Below, piece after piece: positions 18,365-26,837 of a DNA stretch of 64,000 nucleotides. The stretch spans positions 186,001-250,000 of the forward strand of contig CAJTDD010000004.1 of assembly GCA_910574885.1 (NCBI GenBank), written 5' to 3'. Positions within the stretch are counted from its first letter, which is position 1. Every line of letters begins with the position of its first letter. The notes beneath the pieces are model-generated. The model was given only the letters and a program-made list of their open reading frames with translations, ran no database searches and had not been told where the DNA came from. Made by a program: the position numbers and the translations under genes. Source of the stretch: Lachnospiraceae bacterium (GTDB lineage: Bacteria > Bacillota > Clostridia > Lachnospirales > Lachnospiraceae).

Positions 18365-19303
18365 TCATGAAAACAAATCCTTAATCCGAATCAACTGGCC
18401 AGCCAGCTTCACCTTACACACATGCTCCAATTCATCCAGATAGTCAATTCCCATCTCTGCCCCTTGGCGAAGCAGTTCACAGAATACTTGGTGCAGCTCT
18501 TTTAGCTCCCTCGCCGAGCTGCATCCCCCGTCTCTTTCCGCCAATACTCTTTGGAGGAACGCCAAAGATTCTTCTTGTAAAGAAAAGCCGCTTTTTCGCA
18601 GAGAAAGCTGCTGGAAATAGGCATAAGCCTGCTTTCTTTCCTCCTGAAACACGCGGAAATTCCGCTTCGTATCATTCTCCGGATGCACTCTGTATCTCAG
18701 AAGGAAACGATTGATTGTGGATATATTTCCCACCTTCGAGCTTTCTATATAAAACCTGAAATCCTGCATTCCATAGCAATGATTCTGATAATACAGATGA
18801 TGCCGTTCCATAAATTCTTTCCGAATCATCGCCGTACCGTTCAAGAAATCCATACTTTGGAACAGCAGCATCGCTTTGATATATCTGGGATTATTTCTCG
18901 GTATACAAGAGTAATCAACGACCGCCCCTTCCTCATCGATGAAACGGCTTCTCCCGCCTAAGATATCAATCTCGGGATGGGATTCCAGATAATCCACCTG
19001 CCAAGATAACCGTTCTTTCTCTGCAATATCGTCATCGTCAAGCAGCGCAATGTATTTCCCCCTGCTCTTTCGGATTCCTCTGTTCGTAGACTCTGCAATT
19101 CCCTGGTTTCTTTCATTGCAAAACAACCGGATTCTCTGGTCTGTATAATTTTGGATAATCTTTTGTGAATCGTCCTCAGAACAATCTTCAACAATAATCA
19201 ATTCCCAATTTTCATAGGTCTGGCTGATTACGGATTCAATCGCTTCCCCGATAAATTTCCCGCCATTGTAAGACGGCATGACAACGCTGACTAAGGGTTT
19301 CAT
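18365..19303 (-). CDS. Family 2 glycosyltransferase
   Basis: About 312 residues. A GT-A domain at the N-terminus has LVSVVMPSYNGGKFIGEAI, EDCSEDDS, NQGIAESTNRGI and the metal-binding LLDDDD. A helical C-terminal part carries no clear signature. The ATG at 19303 overlaps the stop of the sulfate-transporter ATPase gene as ATGA, so the two are translationally coupled. That ties the glycosyltransferase part of the locus to the sulfate-uptake part. A longer frame from 19333 is less likely because the ATG has GAGAAGG immediately before it. Confidence 0.9.
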   Translation of the reverse strand: MKPLVSVVMPSYNGGKFIGEAIESVISQTYENWELIIVEDCSEDDSQKIIQNYTDQRIRLFCNERNQGIAESTNRGIRKSRGKYIALLDDDDIAEKERLSWQVDYLESHPEIDILGGRSRFIDEEGAVVDYSCIPRNNPRYIKAMLLFQSMDFLNGTAMIRKEFMERHHLYYQNHCYGMQDFRFYIESSKVGNISTINRFLLRYRVHPENDTKRNFRVFQEERKQAYAYFQQLSLRKSGFSLQEESLAFLQRVLAERDGGCSSARELKELHQVFCELLRQGAEMGIDYLDELEHVCKVKLAGQLIRIKDLFS

Positions 19304-20055
19304 CCTTCTCTTTCCCTCCCCCAAAACTCCCAAAACATCTCAAAGCGTCGGGAATCAATAAATTCCTTCACAAACTGTGTCTGTGGGTTTTGGCAGATTT
19401 CCTTTGGCGTTCCAATCTGTTCAATCCTTCCAAGATTCGTAATAATAATGGTATCCGCCACCTCCATAGCTTCTTCCTGATCATGAGTCACAAAAATACT
19501 CGTAACCCCAACCCGTTCAATCATCCCCCGAAGCCATGCGCGAAGCTCCCGGCGCACCTTGGCGTCAATCGCCGCAAAGGGCTCGTCCAGCAGAAGAAGT
19601 TTCGGGTCAGGCGCTAACGCCCTGGCAAATGCCACGCGCTGCCGCTGCCCGCCAGATAACTGATAGGGATACCGTTTCCCGAAATCCTCCATGGATATCA
19701 ATTCCAACAGTTCTTCCACCCGTTTCTGAATCTCCTGCCTGCTCCTTTTCTGGACCTTTAAACCGAATGCGATATTCTCTGCCACCGTCATATACCGGAA
19801 CAGAGCATAGTTCTGGAATACGAAGCCGATTCCCCGCTTACTCCCCGGCAGGTCGTTTACCCTTGCTCCGTTTAAGAAGATATCCCCGGAATCCGGTCTG
19901 TCCAGCCCTGCAATCATCCGCAATATGGTCGTTTTTCCGCTCCCGCTGGGGCCAAGCAGAGCCGCCAAACGCCCCTTTTCAACTCCTATACACACATTTC
20001 GGGACGCCTGAAACCCGTCAAAGGCCTTGTTAATCTGCCGCATTTCTACATACAT
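19300..20055 (-). CDS. cysA: Sulfate ABC transporter ATP-binding protein (CysA, short form)
   Basis: 251 residues with Walker A LGPSGSGKTT (34-43), Q-loop FQNYALF, signature LSGGQRQR, Walker B LLLLDEPFAAID and the switch histidine in FVTHDQEEAM. It powers sulfate (or thiosulfate) import through CysT/CysW. E. coli CysA is about 365 residues; this one stops after the nucleotide-binding domain and lacks the C-terminal regulatory (TOBE-like) part. It starts one base after the cysW stop. Confidence 0.92.
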   Translation of the reverse strand: MYVEMRQINKAFDGFQASRNVCIGVEKGRLAALLGPSGSGKTTILRMIAGLDRPDSGDIFLNGARVNDLPGSKRGIGFVFQNYALFRYMTVAENIAFGLKVQKRSRQEIQKRVEELLELISMEDFGKRYPYQLSGGQRQRVAFARALAPDPKLLLLDEPFAAIDAKVRRELRAWLRGMIERVGVTSIFVTHDQEEAMEVADTIIITNLGRIEQIGTPKEICQNPQTQFVKEFIDSRRFEMFWEFWGREREG

Positions 20056-20056
20056 G

Positions 20057-20887
20057 TCAATTCCCGCCTCTCTTTTTCTTCTTCCACTCTGCCAGACTCC
20101 TTGCAGCCAGAATCAACGTCGATAACAATACCAGAAGTGACGACACTGCAAACGCCGCCGTTGTATTGAACTCATTGCAGAGAATCTCCACATGGAGAGG
20201 GAGGGTATTGGTCTTGCCCCGCAAATGCCCGGATATGACAGACACGGCTCCAAATTCCCCCATCGCCCTTGCCCCGCACAGAATCATCCCGTACAGCAAC
20301 GCCCATTTGACATGGGGGAAGGTAATCTTCCGAAAGATCGTGAATCCCTTTGCCCCCATCAATGCCGCCGCTTCCTCCTCGTCTTTTCCATAAGCGTTCA
20401 TCACCGGGAACAGCTCGCGGAACACAAAGGGAAATGTGACAAATATTGTGGCAAGAATCACGCCCGGTACTGCAAAAACAATTTTGATGTGATGCGCTTT
20501 CAGGAAACCGCCCATCCATCCGATATTCCCGAACGTCAGTATGAAGACCAGTCCTGCGATAACCGGGGATATGGAAAAGGGGATGTCAATCAAAGCGGCC
20601 AATACCTGCCGTCCTCTGAAATAAAACTTAGACAACAGATAAGACGCGAATAGTCCGAACACCGTATTGACTGCCACGGCAGATACCGATGCCAGCAGCG
20701 TCAGCCCCAACGCCTTTATTGCATATATGTCTGTTATGCTCTGCCGGTACACAGTCCAACCATCTTTCAAGGCATTCACAACTACCACAATCAACGGCAA
20801 GACCAGCATTACAAATAAAAACAACCCACTGACAAAAATCAAGACATATTTTACAATCGGATTTGTATTCCTTTTTCCTACTGCCAT
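20057..20887 (-). CDS. cysW: Sulfate ABC transporter permease CysW
   Basis: 276 residues with six membrane segments and the BPD-permease EAA loop (EEEAAALMGAKGFTIFRKI), which docks on the ATPase. Features of the CysW subfamily include DIPFSISPVIAGL and ARAMGEFGAVSVISGHLRG. It lies 76 bases after cysT and one base before cysA. It forms the membrane pore together with CysT. Confidence 0.92.
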   Translation of the reverse strand: MAVGKRNTNPIVKYVLIFVSGLFLFVMLVLPLIVVVVNALKDGWTVYRQSITDIYAIKALGLTLLASVSAVAVNTVFGLFASYLLSKFYFRGRQVLAALIDIPFSISPVIAGLVFILTFGNIGWMGGFLKAHHIKIVFAVPGVILATIFVTFPFVFRELFPVMNAYGKDEEEAAALMGAKGFTIFRKITFPHVKWALLYGMILCGARAMGEFGAVSVISGHLRGKTNTLPLHVEILCNEFNTTAAFAVSSLLVLLSTLILAARSLAEWKKKKRGGN

Positions 20888-20963
20888 AGACTCGAAACCT
20901 TTCCAAAAATATCAATATTTCATAACGAAACATTTGCTGCCAAATCCTGAATTACAGACACCG

Positions 20964-21815
20964 TCATAAATTTCTCGTAAATCTCTGCATCGAAATCTGA
21001 ATGGAATTCATGATTAACATCATAATAAAAGACAACAAAAGCAATACCAACGCAATGGCGGTCGCATCCGTGTACTTGTATTGCTCCAGCTTCTCCATAA
21101 TCAAAAGCGGCGCAATCTGTGTCTCATATGGGATGTTTCCTGCAATAAAAACCACGCTCCCGTATTCCCCGATTCCCCTGCTAAACGCAAGCCCAAAGCC
21201 GGTAATCAATGCCGGAAACATCTCCGGAAGCACCACCCTAAGAAAGGTATATCCCCTTCCCGCCCCCAACATCGCCGCTGCTTCTTCATACTGCCCATCC
21301 AACTTTTCTAACACTGGCTGCACAGACCTGACCACAAAGGGAATCCCCACAAAAATCATGGCAATGGTAATCCCGATTCTGGTATAGGCAATGGTAATCC
21401 CTCTCTTAGCGAAATATGCGCCAATCCACCCCTGGTCGGAATAGAGGGAAGTCAGAGAAATCCCCGCCACGGCAGTAGGCAGCGCAAAAGGCAGTTCAAT
21501 GATTCCATCCATCAGCCGCCTTCCTGGGAAATCATATCGTACCAAGACCCATGCAAGACCCATGCCGAACACAGTATTGATAAGCGCCGCCCAAAAAGCA
21601 CAGGAAAGACTGACCCTGTACCCAGCCATAACCTGACGGGATGTAACCACTGCTGCAAACTCTGAGAATTCAAGGCGGCCGGCGCTTAGAAAAATGGAAG
21701 CCAGCGGTATCAATACAAAGCATCCAAGCATGGAAAGAGTCACTCCAAGAGACAAACCAAAACCTGGAATCACCCGAACACCTCTTTTGTTCTTAACCTT
21801 TACAATCTCCTCCAT
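20964..21815 (-). CDS. cysT: Sulfate ABC transporter permease CysT (CysU)
   Basis: About 283 residues from the ATG at 21815, which follows AGGAAAGGG. A longer frame to 21926 would overlap the binding-protein gene. Six membrane segments; IELPFALPTAVAGISLTSLY and the EAA loop EEAAAMLGAGRGYTFLRVVLP are typical of CysT, as is SRGIGEYGSVVFIAGN. It partners CysW and lies 31 bases downstream of the binding-protein gene. Confidence 0.92.
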   Translation of the reverse strand: MEEIVKVKNKRGVRVIPGFGLSLGVTLSMLGCFVLIPLASIFLSAGRLEFSEFAAVVTSRQVMAGYRVSLSCAFWAALINTVFGMGLAWVLVRYDFPGRRLMDGIIELPFALPTAVAGISLTSLYSDQGWIGAYFAKRGITIAYTRIGITIAMIFVGIPFVVRSVQPVLEKLDGQYEEAAAMLGAGRGYTFLRVVLPEMFPALITGFGLAFSRGIGEYGSVVFIAGNIPYETQIAPLLIMEKLEQYKYTDATAIALVLLLLSFIMMLIMNSIQISMQRFTRNL

Positions 21816-21846
21816 AAAATGCCCTTTCCTGGCAGTATTGTCTCGC

Positions 21847-22860
21847 TTATTCGCTGTAGATTTGGTCGAAAACCCCGCCGTCCTCAAAATAGGTCCGATA
21901 CGCCTCGTCCCACCCGCCAAATTCATCTATGGTCACAAGATTCATCCCCAAGTCAAACTGACCTGAGAATTCCTGCAAAATCTTCTCATCAGAAGGCCGG
22001 TAATAATATTTCCCTGCCAATCTCTGCGCCTCATCGCTGTACAGATAACCTAGATATTCCTCTGCGATTTCTTCGGTTCCATGGGCTTTCACATTCTCAT
22101 CCACCACCGCAACGGACGGCTGTGCTAAAATACTGACAGAAGGCGTCACAATCTCATAGGCGTCCGGATGTTCCTTCATGGAGAGATACGCCTCGTTTTC
22201 CCACGCAACCAGCACATCCCCCTGACCATTTTCTACAAATGTATTGGTTGCGCCCCTTGCCCCGGAATCTAACACCAGTACATTCTGATACATCCTTTTC
22301 ATAAAATCTTTCGTTGCCTCCTCGTCGCCTCCGTCCCGCTCCTGCCAGTACGCCCATGCGGCAAGAAAATTCCAGCAGGCTCCCCCTGACGTTTTGGGGT
22401 TCGGCGTAATGACCTTTACATCTTCCCGCACAAGGTCATCCCAGTCCTGAATATTCTTGGCATTCCCGCTGCGCACAAGGAACACGATGGCAGAGGTATA
22501 TGGAGAACTGTTCTTGTCATATTCCTCCATCCAGCCGCCGTCAATCATTCCTGCTTCCTCAATCATCGCAATATCATGGGCAAGGGCCAGCGTAACCACA
22601 TCTGCCTCGTTTCCTTCTATCACGGAACGCGCCTGAGAGCCGGAGCCGCCGTGGGACTGTGTGACATTGATACTCTGCCCCTTCTTTTCTTCCAAATATG
22701 TACAGAATAGTTGGTTATACTCTGCATAAAACTCACGGGTAGGGTCGTAAGACACGTTTAAAAGTTCTGTCTGAGAGTCTTCCCCTCCTTGGCATCCTGT
22801 CCCGCAAAATATGATAAATATTACCAATATGAAAACAAATATAATTTTTTTCTCCTTCAT
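21847..22860 (-). CDS. sbp: Sulfate-binding lipoprotein (Sbp/CysP)
   Basis: About 337 residues from the ATG at 22860 with AAGGAG five bases upstream. The N-terminus is a lipoprotein signal: a lysine pair, a hydrophobic stretch and the lipobox GTGC, so the protein is anchored outside the membrane. The mature part has family signatures of sulfate-binding proteins: LNVSYDPTREFYAEYN, SHGGSGSQARSVIEG, VTLALAHDI, TPNPKTSGGACWNFLAAW and EYLGYLYSDEAQRLAGKYYYRP. It delivers sulfate to CysTWA. A long overlap with the preceding short gene at its 5' end is unusual. Confidence 0.93.
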   Translation of the reverse strand: MKEKKIIFVFILVIFIIFCGTGCQGGEDSQTELLNVSYDPTREFYAEYNQLFCTYLEEKKGQSINVTQSHGGSGSQARSVIEGNEADVVTLALAHDIAMIEEAGMIDGGWMEEYDKNSSPYTSAIVFLVRSGNAKNIQDWDDLVREDVKVITPNPKTSGGACWNFLAAWAYWQERDGGDEEATKDFMKRMYQNVLVLDSGARGATNTFVENGQGDVLVAWENEAYLSMKEHPDAYEIVTPSVSILAQPSVAVVDENVKAHGTEEIAEEYLGYLYSDEAQRLAGKYYYRPSDEKILQEFSGQFDLGMNLVTIDEFGGWDEAYRTYFEDGGVFDQIYSE

Positions 22861-23251
22861 AAATGCTCCTTGATGATTCCATATACCGACTCCGGGACAA
22901 CAGTTCCATGGAATACGCTGTTTTTGTCCTGACAAAACATTCCGCTAATTCACCATTTTCATATAAAACAGGGAGACTTTGATAGTTCGTACCTTCAAAG
23001 AAATTCCTCACTTCTTCCATATATCCCTTGTGAAACAGAATCTTTTTGAACTCCTTGTTTACCTGATAATTTTCGTTACTGGAACACTTCTGGTAATCAC
23101 TGACAGAAATAATCCCGGTTATCTTTTCCTCCCTGTTTTTTACAAATACCGTTTGCCCGATTCGGAAAAACAGTCCTAATTTCTCATTCAGATTTTTTTC
23201 GTATTCATACACAGAAAAACAATTATCTTTTGATATTCTAACGTAACCCAT
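22733..23251 (-). CDS. Small CBS-like protein, C-terminus overlapping sbp
   Basis: A 172-residue frame that starts inside the end of the cysN-cysC gene with AAGGAG four bases upstream. Residues about 1-115 look like the CBS-pair-like sensor domain often fused to polysaccharide-biosynthesis enzymes (MGYVRISKDNCFSVYEYEKN, FVKNREEKITGIISVSDYQK, LPVLYENGELAE). The last 42 codons overlap sbp by 128 bases in another frame and look unlike a folded domain. It may be the surviving sensor half of a larger protein, truncated or frameshifted, or a true short adenylate-sensing protein. No catalytic domain is present. Confidence 0.55.
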   Translation of the reverse strand: MGYVRISKDNCFSVYEYEKNLNEKLGLFFRIGQTVFVKNREEKITGIISVSDYQKCSSNENYQVNKEFKKILFHKGYMEEVRNFFEGTNYQSLPVLYENGELAECFVRTKTAYSMELLSRSRYMESSRSIYEGEKNYICFHIGNIYHILRDRMPRRGRLSDRTFKRVLRPYP

Positions 23252-25079
23252 TGCTCTCCTTCTTGGCGATTGTTCTCAGAATGGTTTCTACCGCTGTATC
23301 CAAAGATTCTCCTTCGGTATTCATCACAAGGTCTGCATGCTCTGGCTCTTCATAAGGACTGGAAATTCCCGTAAAGTTTGGAATCTTTCCTTCCCTTGCT
23401 TTCCGGTACAACCCTTTTACATCCCTTTCTTCACATACCTCCAATGGAGTATTGACATAGATTTCTACAAAATTTTCTTCTCCGATAATTTCCCTTGCAA
23501 TCCTCCGGTCGTTTCGGTAAGGTGAAATAAAAGAAACTAAAACAATCAACCCTGCGTCATTCATCAGCTTTGCCACCTCTGCAATCCTGCGGATATTTTC
23601 AATCCTGTCCTCCGGTTCAAAACCTAAGTTCCGATTCAGCCCCATCCGGATATTATCGCCGTCCAAGAGCATGGTATACTTTCCGCCAAGGCTTAACCGT
23701 TTCTCGGCTTCATTCGCAAGGGTAGACTTTCCTGATCCGGAAAGTCCGGTAAACCACAGGGTCAAAGGCTTCTGTCCCATTCTCTCTGCGCGGATTTCCC
23801 TTGTCAGGTCTAATTTCTGCCACACAATATTTTCCGACCTTCTCAATGAATGTTCCACGACACCGCAGGCAGAAGTCATATTGGTGACGCGGTCAATCAG
23901 TATGAAACTTCCCATGCTTTTGTGCTTCTCAAAGGTATCGAATACGACTGGTGATGAGGCGGCAACATCACAGACCGCCATCTCATTTTTATACAATTTT
24001 GAGGTGGCAATCTGCTCTCCCGTATTGACGTCAATCCGGTACTTGATTTCCATGACTGATACGGGAAGCATCTGGGTTCCAATCTTAATCAGGAAATTCT
24101 TTCCCTGTCTTAACTCCATGTCGTCCATCCAAAGTATTTTCGACGTAAACATGCTGCTGACGATTAATTCTGTATCCTTCGCCAACACACAACCTCTGGA
24201 AATATCCACTTCTCTGTTAAGCGAAACCGTTACAGCCTGACCTTTTTTGGCCGTATTCATTTTCTGGTCTGCCGCGAAAATAGCCTGAACCTTCACACGC
24301 TCCCTGCTTGGAAGAACCGTAAGTTGGTCGCCTACGCTCACAACGCCCCCTTCAATCTGCCCCTGAAAGCCCCGGAAAGACTGATTGGGCCTGCATACCC
24401 TCTGGATTGGCAGGATGAATCCCTGCTCCTTCGCCCCGTCTTCTATCTGTATGGTTTCCAGATATCCCAACATCGTTTTTCCCTTATACCATGGCATGGC
24501 CCAGGAACGGGAAGTGATATTATCACCTTCCGTAGCCGAGACAGGCATCAGCTCAACATTACAGAGGTTCAAATCAATTGCAAGTTTTCTGATTTCTTTT
24601 TCGATTCTGCAGTAGGCTTTTTCATTGTAATGAAGTAAATCCATCTTATTTACCGCAAATAGAAAATGCCGGATTCCCATAAGGCCGCAGATTCCTGCAT
24701 GGCGTCTCGTCTGTGCCAGAATCCCCTTGGTGGCGTCTATGAGAATCACCGCCAAATCTGCGAAGGAAGCCCCCACCGCCATGTTTCGGGTATACTCCTC
24801 ATGCCCCGGCGTGTCCGCCACAATAAAACTTCTCTTCTCCGTTGAAAAATACCGGTATGCCACGTCAATCGTAATTCCCTGCTCCCGTTCTGCCATCAAT
24901 CCGTCCAGCAAAAGCGAGTAGTCCGTTTTCCCCGCCCGGCTTCCCACCCGACTTTCTAACTCCAAGGCATGTTTCTGGTCAGCAAACAACAGTTTTGCAT
25001 CATACAGCATGTGCCCAATCAATGTAGATTTCCCGTCGTCCACACTTCCGCAGGTCATAAATTTCAGCAATCCATCCAT
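23238..25079 (-). CDS. cysNC: Sulfate adenylyltransferase subunit 1 / APS kinase fusion (CysN-CysC)
   Basis: 613 residues. The N-terminal GTPase (CysN) has the P-loop GSVDDGKS (11-18), DTPGHEEYT (89-97) and NKMD (144-147), followed by beta-barrel domains to about 425. The C-terminal APS kinase (CysC) has GLSGSGKST (445-453) and DGDNIRMGLNRNLGF. With CysD it makes APS from sulfate and ATP, driven by GTP hydrolysis, and then phosphorylates APS to PAPS, the universal sulfate donor. The fused arrangement channels flux to PAPS. No reductase (CysH) or sulfite reductase is in the window. Confidence 0.95.
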   Translation of the reverse strand: MDGLLKFMTCGSVDDGKSTLIGHMLYDAKLLFADQKHALELESRVGSRAGKTDYSLLLDGLMAEREQGITIDVAYRYFSTEKRSFIVADTPGHEEYTRNMAVGASFADLAVILIDATKGILAQTRRHAGICGLMGIRHFLFAVNKMDLLHYNEKAYCRIEKEIRKLAIDLNLCNVELMPVSATEGDNITSRSWAMPWYKGKTMLGYLETIQIEDGAKEQGFILPIQRVCRPNQSFRGFQGQIEGGVVSVGDQLTVLPSRERVKVQAIFAADQKMNTAKKGQAVTVSLNREVDISRGCVLAKDTELIVSSMFTSKILWMDDMELRQGKNFLIKIGTQMLPVSVMEIKYRIDVNTGEQIATSKLYKNEMAVCDVAASSPVVFDTFEKHKSMGSFILIDRVTNMTSACGVVEHSLRRSENIVWQKLDLTREIRAERMGQKPLTLWFTGLSGSGKSTLANEAEKRLSLGGKYTMLLDGDNIRMGLNRNLGFEPEDRIENIRRIAEVAKLMNDAGLIVLVSFISPYRNDRRIAREIIGEENFVEIYVNTPLEVCEERDVKGLYRKAREGKIPNFTGISSPYEEPEHADLVMNTEGESLDTAVETILRTIAKKESNGLR

Positions 25080-25988
25080 CTAAAAATATCCCTCCCGCTT
25101 ACGCCGCTCCATACTTCCGGCTCCTTCATGGTCTATCACCCGGCTCGTTCGCTCGGAAGTGACGGCTTGCAAGGTTTCTTTTACAATCCCATCCAATGTA
25201 TCTGCCGTGGACTCAATCCCCCCTGTCAGGGGATAACAGCCAAGAGTCCGAAAACGGACACTCTTATGCTCTATGTTTTCCCCCGGAAGTAACCGCATCC
25301 TGTCATCATCAACCATGATGATGTTCCCATCCCGGAATACTACCGGACGTACCTTTGCGAAATACAGGGGAACGATTTCAATCTTTTCTCTGGCGATGTA
25401 CTGCCAGATGTCCTTCTCCGTCCAGTTAGAAAGGGGAAATACCCGGATACTCTCTCCTTTATGGAGCTGTGTATTATATAGCTTCCACATCTCCGGTCTT
25501 TGGTTTTTCGGTTCCCATGCCTGTGCCTGATTTCGGAAGGAAAAGATTCTTTCTTTTGCCCTGGACTTCTCCTCGTCTCTCCTTCCTCCGCCAAATGCCG
25601 CCGTGAATCCGTAGGCCTCCAATGCCTGCTTCAAAGCCTGGGTCTTCATGATGTCCGTATAAGCCGCGCCATGGTCGAAGGGATTAATGCCTTGCCTTAC
25701 TCCTTCTTCGTTGGTATAGACCAGCATTTCGATTCCATGTTTCTCTGCTATGCGGTTGCGAAATGCAATCATTTCCCTGAATTTCCATGTGGTGTCAATA
25801 TGTAAAAAGGGAAACGGAGGCTTCTCCGGATAGAAGGCTTTCATCGCCAGATGCAGCATAACGGAGCTGTCTTTTCCGATGGAGTAGAGCATAACCGGTT
25901 TCTCACATTCTGCCGCTACTTCCCGCATAATATAGATTGCCTCTGCCTCCAACGCATCCAGATGGGGATGTAATTTTTGTCTGTCCAT
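25080..25988 (-). CDS. cysD: Sulfate adenylyltransferase subunit 2 (CysD)
   Basis: About 302 residues from the ATG at 25988, chosen because AGGAGG lies seven bases upstream. It is a PP-loop ATP pyrophosphatase with [10 protein letters not shown] near residue 38, [17 protein letters not shown], and [17 protein letters not shown] with the C-terminal [14 protein letters not shown]. It forms APS together with CysN, whose gene begins on the base after its stop. Length and motifs match family norms. Confidence 0.95.
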   Translation of the reverse strand: MDRQKLHPHLDALEAEAIYIMREVAAECEKPVMLYSIGKDSSVMLHLAMKAFYPEKPPFPFLHIDTTWKFREMIAFRNRIAEKHGIEMLVYTNEEGVRQGINPFDHGAAYTDIMKTQALKQALEAYGFTAAFGGGRRDEEKSRAKERIFSFRNQAQAWEPKNQRPEMWKLYNTQLHKGESIRVFPLSNWTEKDIWQYIAREKIEIVPLYFAKVRPVVFRDGNIIMVDDDRMRLLPGENIEHKSVRFRTLGCYPLTGGIESTADTLDGIVKETLQAVTSERTSRVIDHEGAGSMERRKREGYF

Positions 25989-26006
25989 TTTACGTCCTCC
26001 TGTCAA

Positions 26007-26837
26007 TCATACCTTGCCCATGCCAAGCATAGTGTTCCAGATTTTATTTCCCAGATTTTTCTTTCCGGAACCATCTGATATGTAAGCTTCCCTCAATTTT
26101 AAGCATTCCAAAAACTCCTGCAACTTTATGGGCATTTCATAGACAGGTTGTTTCAGAAGCTCTTTTCTCACTACATGCAAATATTCCTGTAACTCTATTT
26201 CGTTCACTACGATAAGGGGATTTTTTTCAATTCTGCCGCTTTCTTCGATATAGCGTAACAGATGCCGTCCCATTGGCATAAAGCCGTACCAAACTCCATT
26301 AGATATCTGTTTCCAAAAAAATCTGTCGGCATATTCGATATGATTTTCCTCTAACAGCGGCAAATCTGGAAATCTTTCTTTTTCGTCCGCCAACGGCGTT
26401 CCCTGAATTTCAGATGGATGATTTACATGGGTTACTTTTAACGACTGAAAATCAAATTTTTTGGCTGATTTTTCTTCCTCTTTAAATCTAAAAAACATAC
26501 TGTCTTCTCCCACTGTCACTGTTTCTATGAGAGAAAATGGTTCTTCCTTGCTTCTAATCTCTATGGAAGATATGGTTCGGTCTGCCCTGTTCAAAATATG
26601 CAGATGCCCGCCTCGCCATGGGCAAAAATACACTTTTTCATCCCTGATGAAAATCTCCTTATGTACATTTATCTCTGAAAATTTCTCGTTTTCAAAGTTT
26701 CCATAAAAAAATGTTTTTCCCGTTTCAATCTCAACCTCGAACAGTCCATTATAAAACCAATTAGAAAAATAAATATATCTGTCTGCATAAACAAAATTAT
26801 GGCAGCTAATCCTATCTAATACGTTCACTGATTCCAT
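26007..26837 (-). CDS. Unknown protein of the sulfation operon, propeller-like
   Basis: About 276 residues from the ATG at 26837, which overlaps the sulfotransferase stop by 13 bases. No family is recognised with confidence. It is rich in short aromatic beta-strand units separated by turns (for example YADRYIYFSNWFYNGLFEVE, then KVYFCPWRGGHLHILN, then ADRFFWKQISNGVWYGF). These resemble blades of a small beta-propeller that begin 'd..iYFs....ngLf.id'. A short helical tail follows. There is no signal peptide. Its position between the sulfotransferase and cysD suggests a helper in glycan recognition or modification, but this is inference only. Confidence 0.7.
   Translation of the reverse strand: MESVNVLDRISCHNFVYADRYIYFSNWFYNGLFEVEIETGKTFFYGNFENEKFSEINVHKEIFIRDEKVYFCPWRGGHLHILNRADRTISSIEIRSKEEPFSLIETVTVGEDSMFFRFKEEEKSAKKFDFQSLKVTHVNHPSEIQGTPLADEKERFPDLPLLEENHIEYADRFFWKQISNGVWYGFMPMGRHLLRYIEESGRIEKNPLIVVNEIELQEYLHVVRKELLKQPVYEMPIKLQEFLECLKLREAYISDGSGKKNLGNKIWNTMLGMGKV

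Noticed and set aside
19300..25988. Assimilatory sulfate reduction for cysteine synthesis
   Set aside because: No PAPS reductase or sulfite reductase is present, APS kinase is fused to CysN, and the genes are joined to a sulfotransferase and glycosyltransferases. Could be overturned by genes outside the window.
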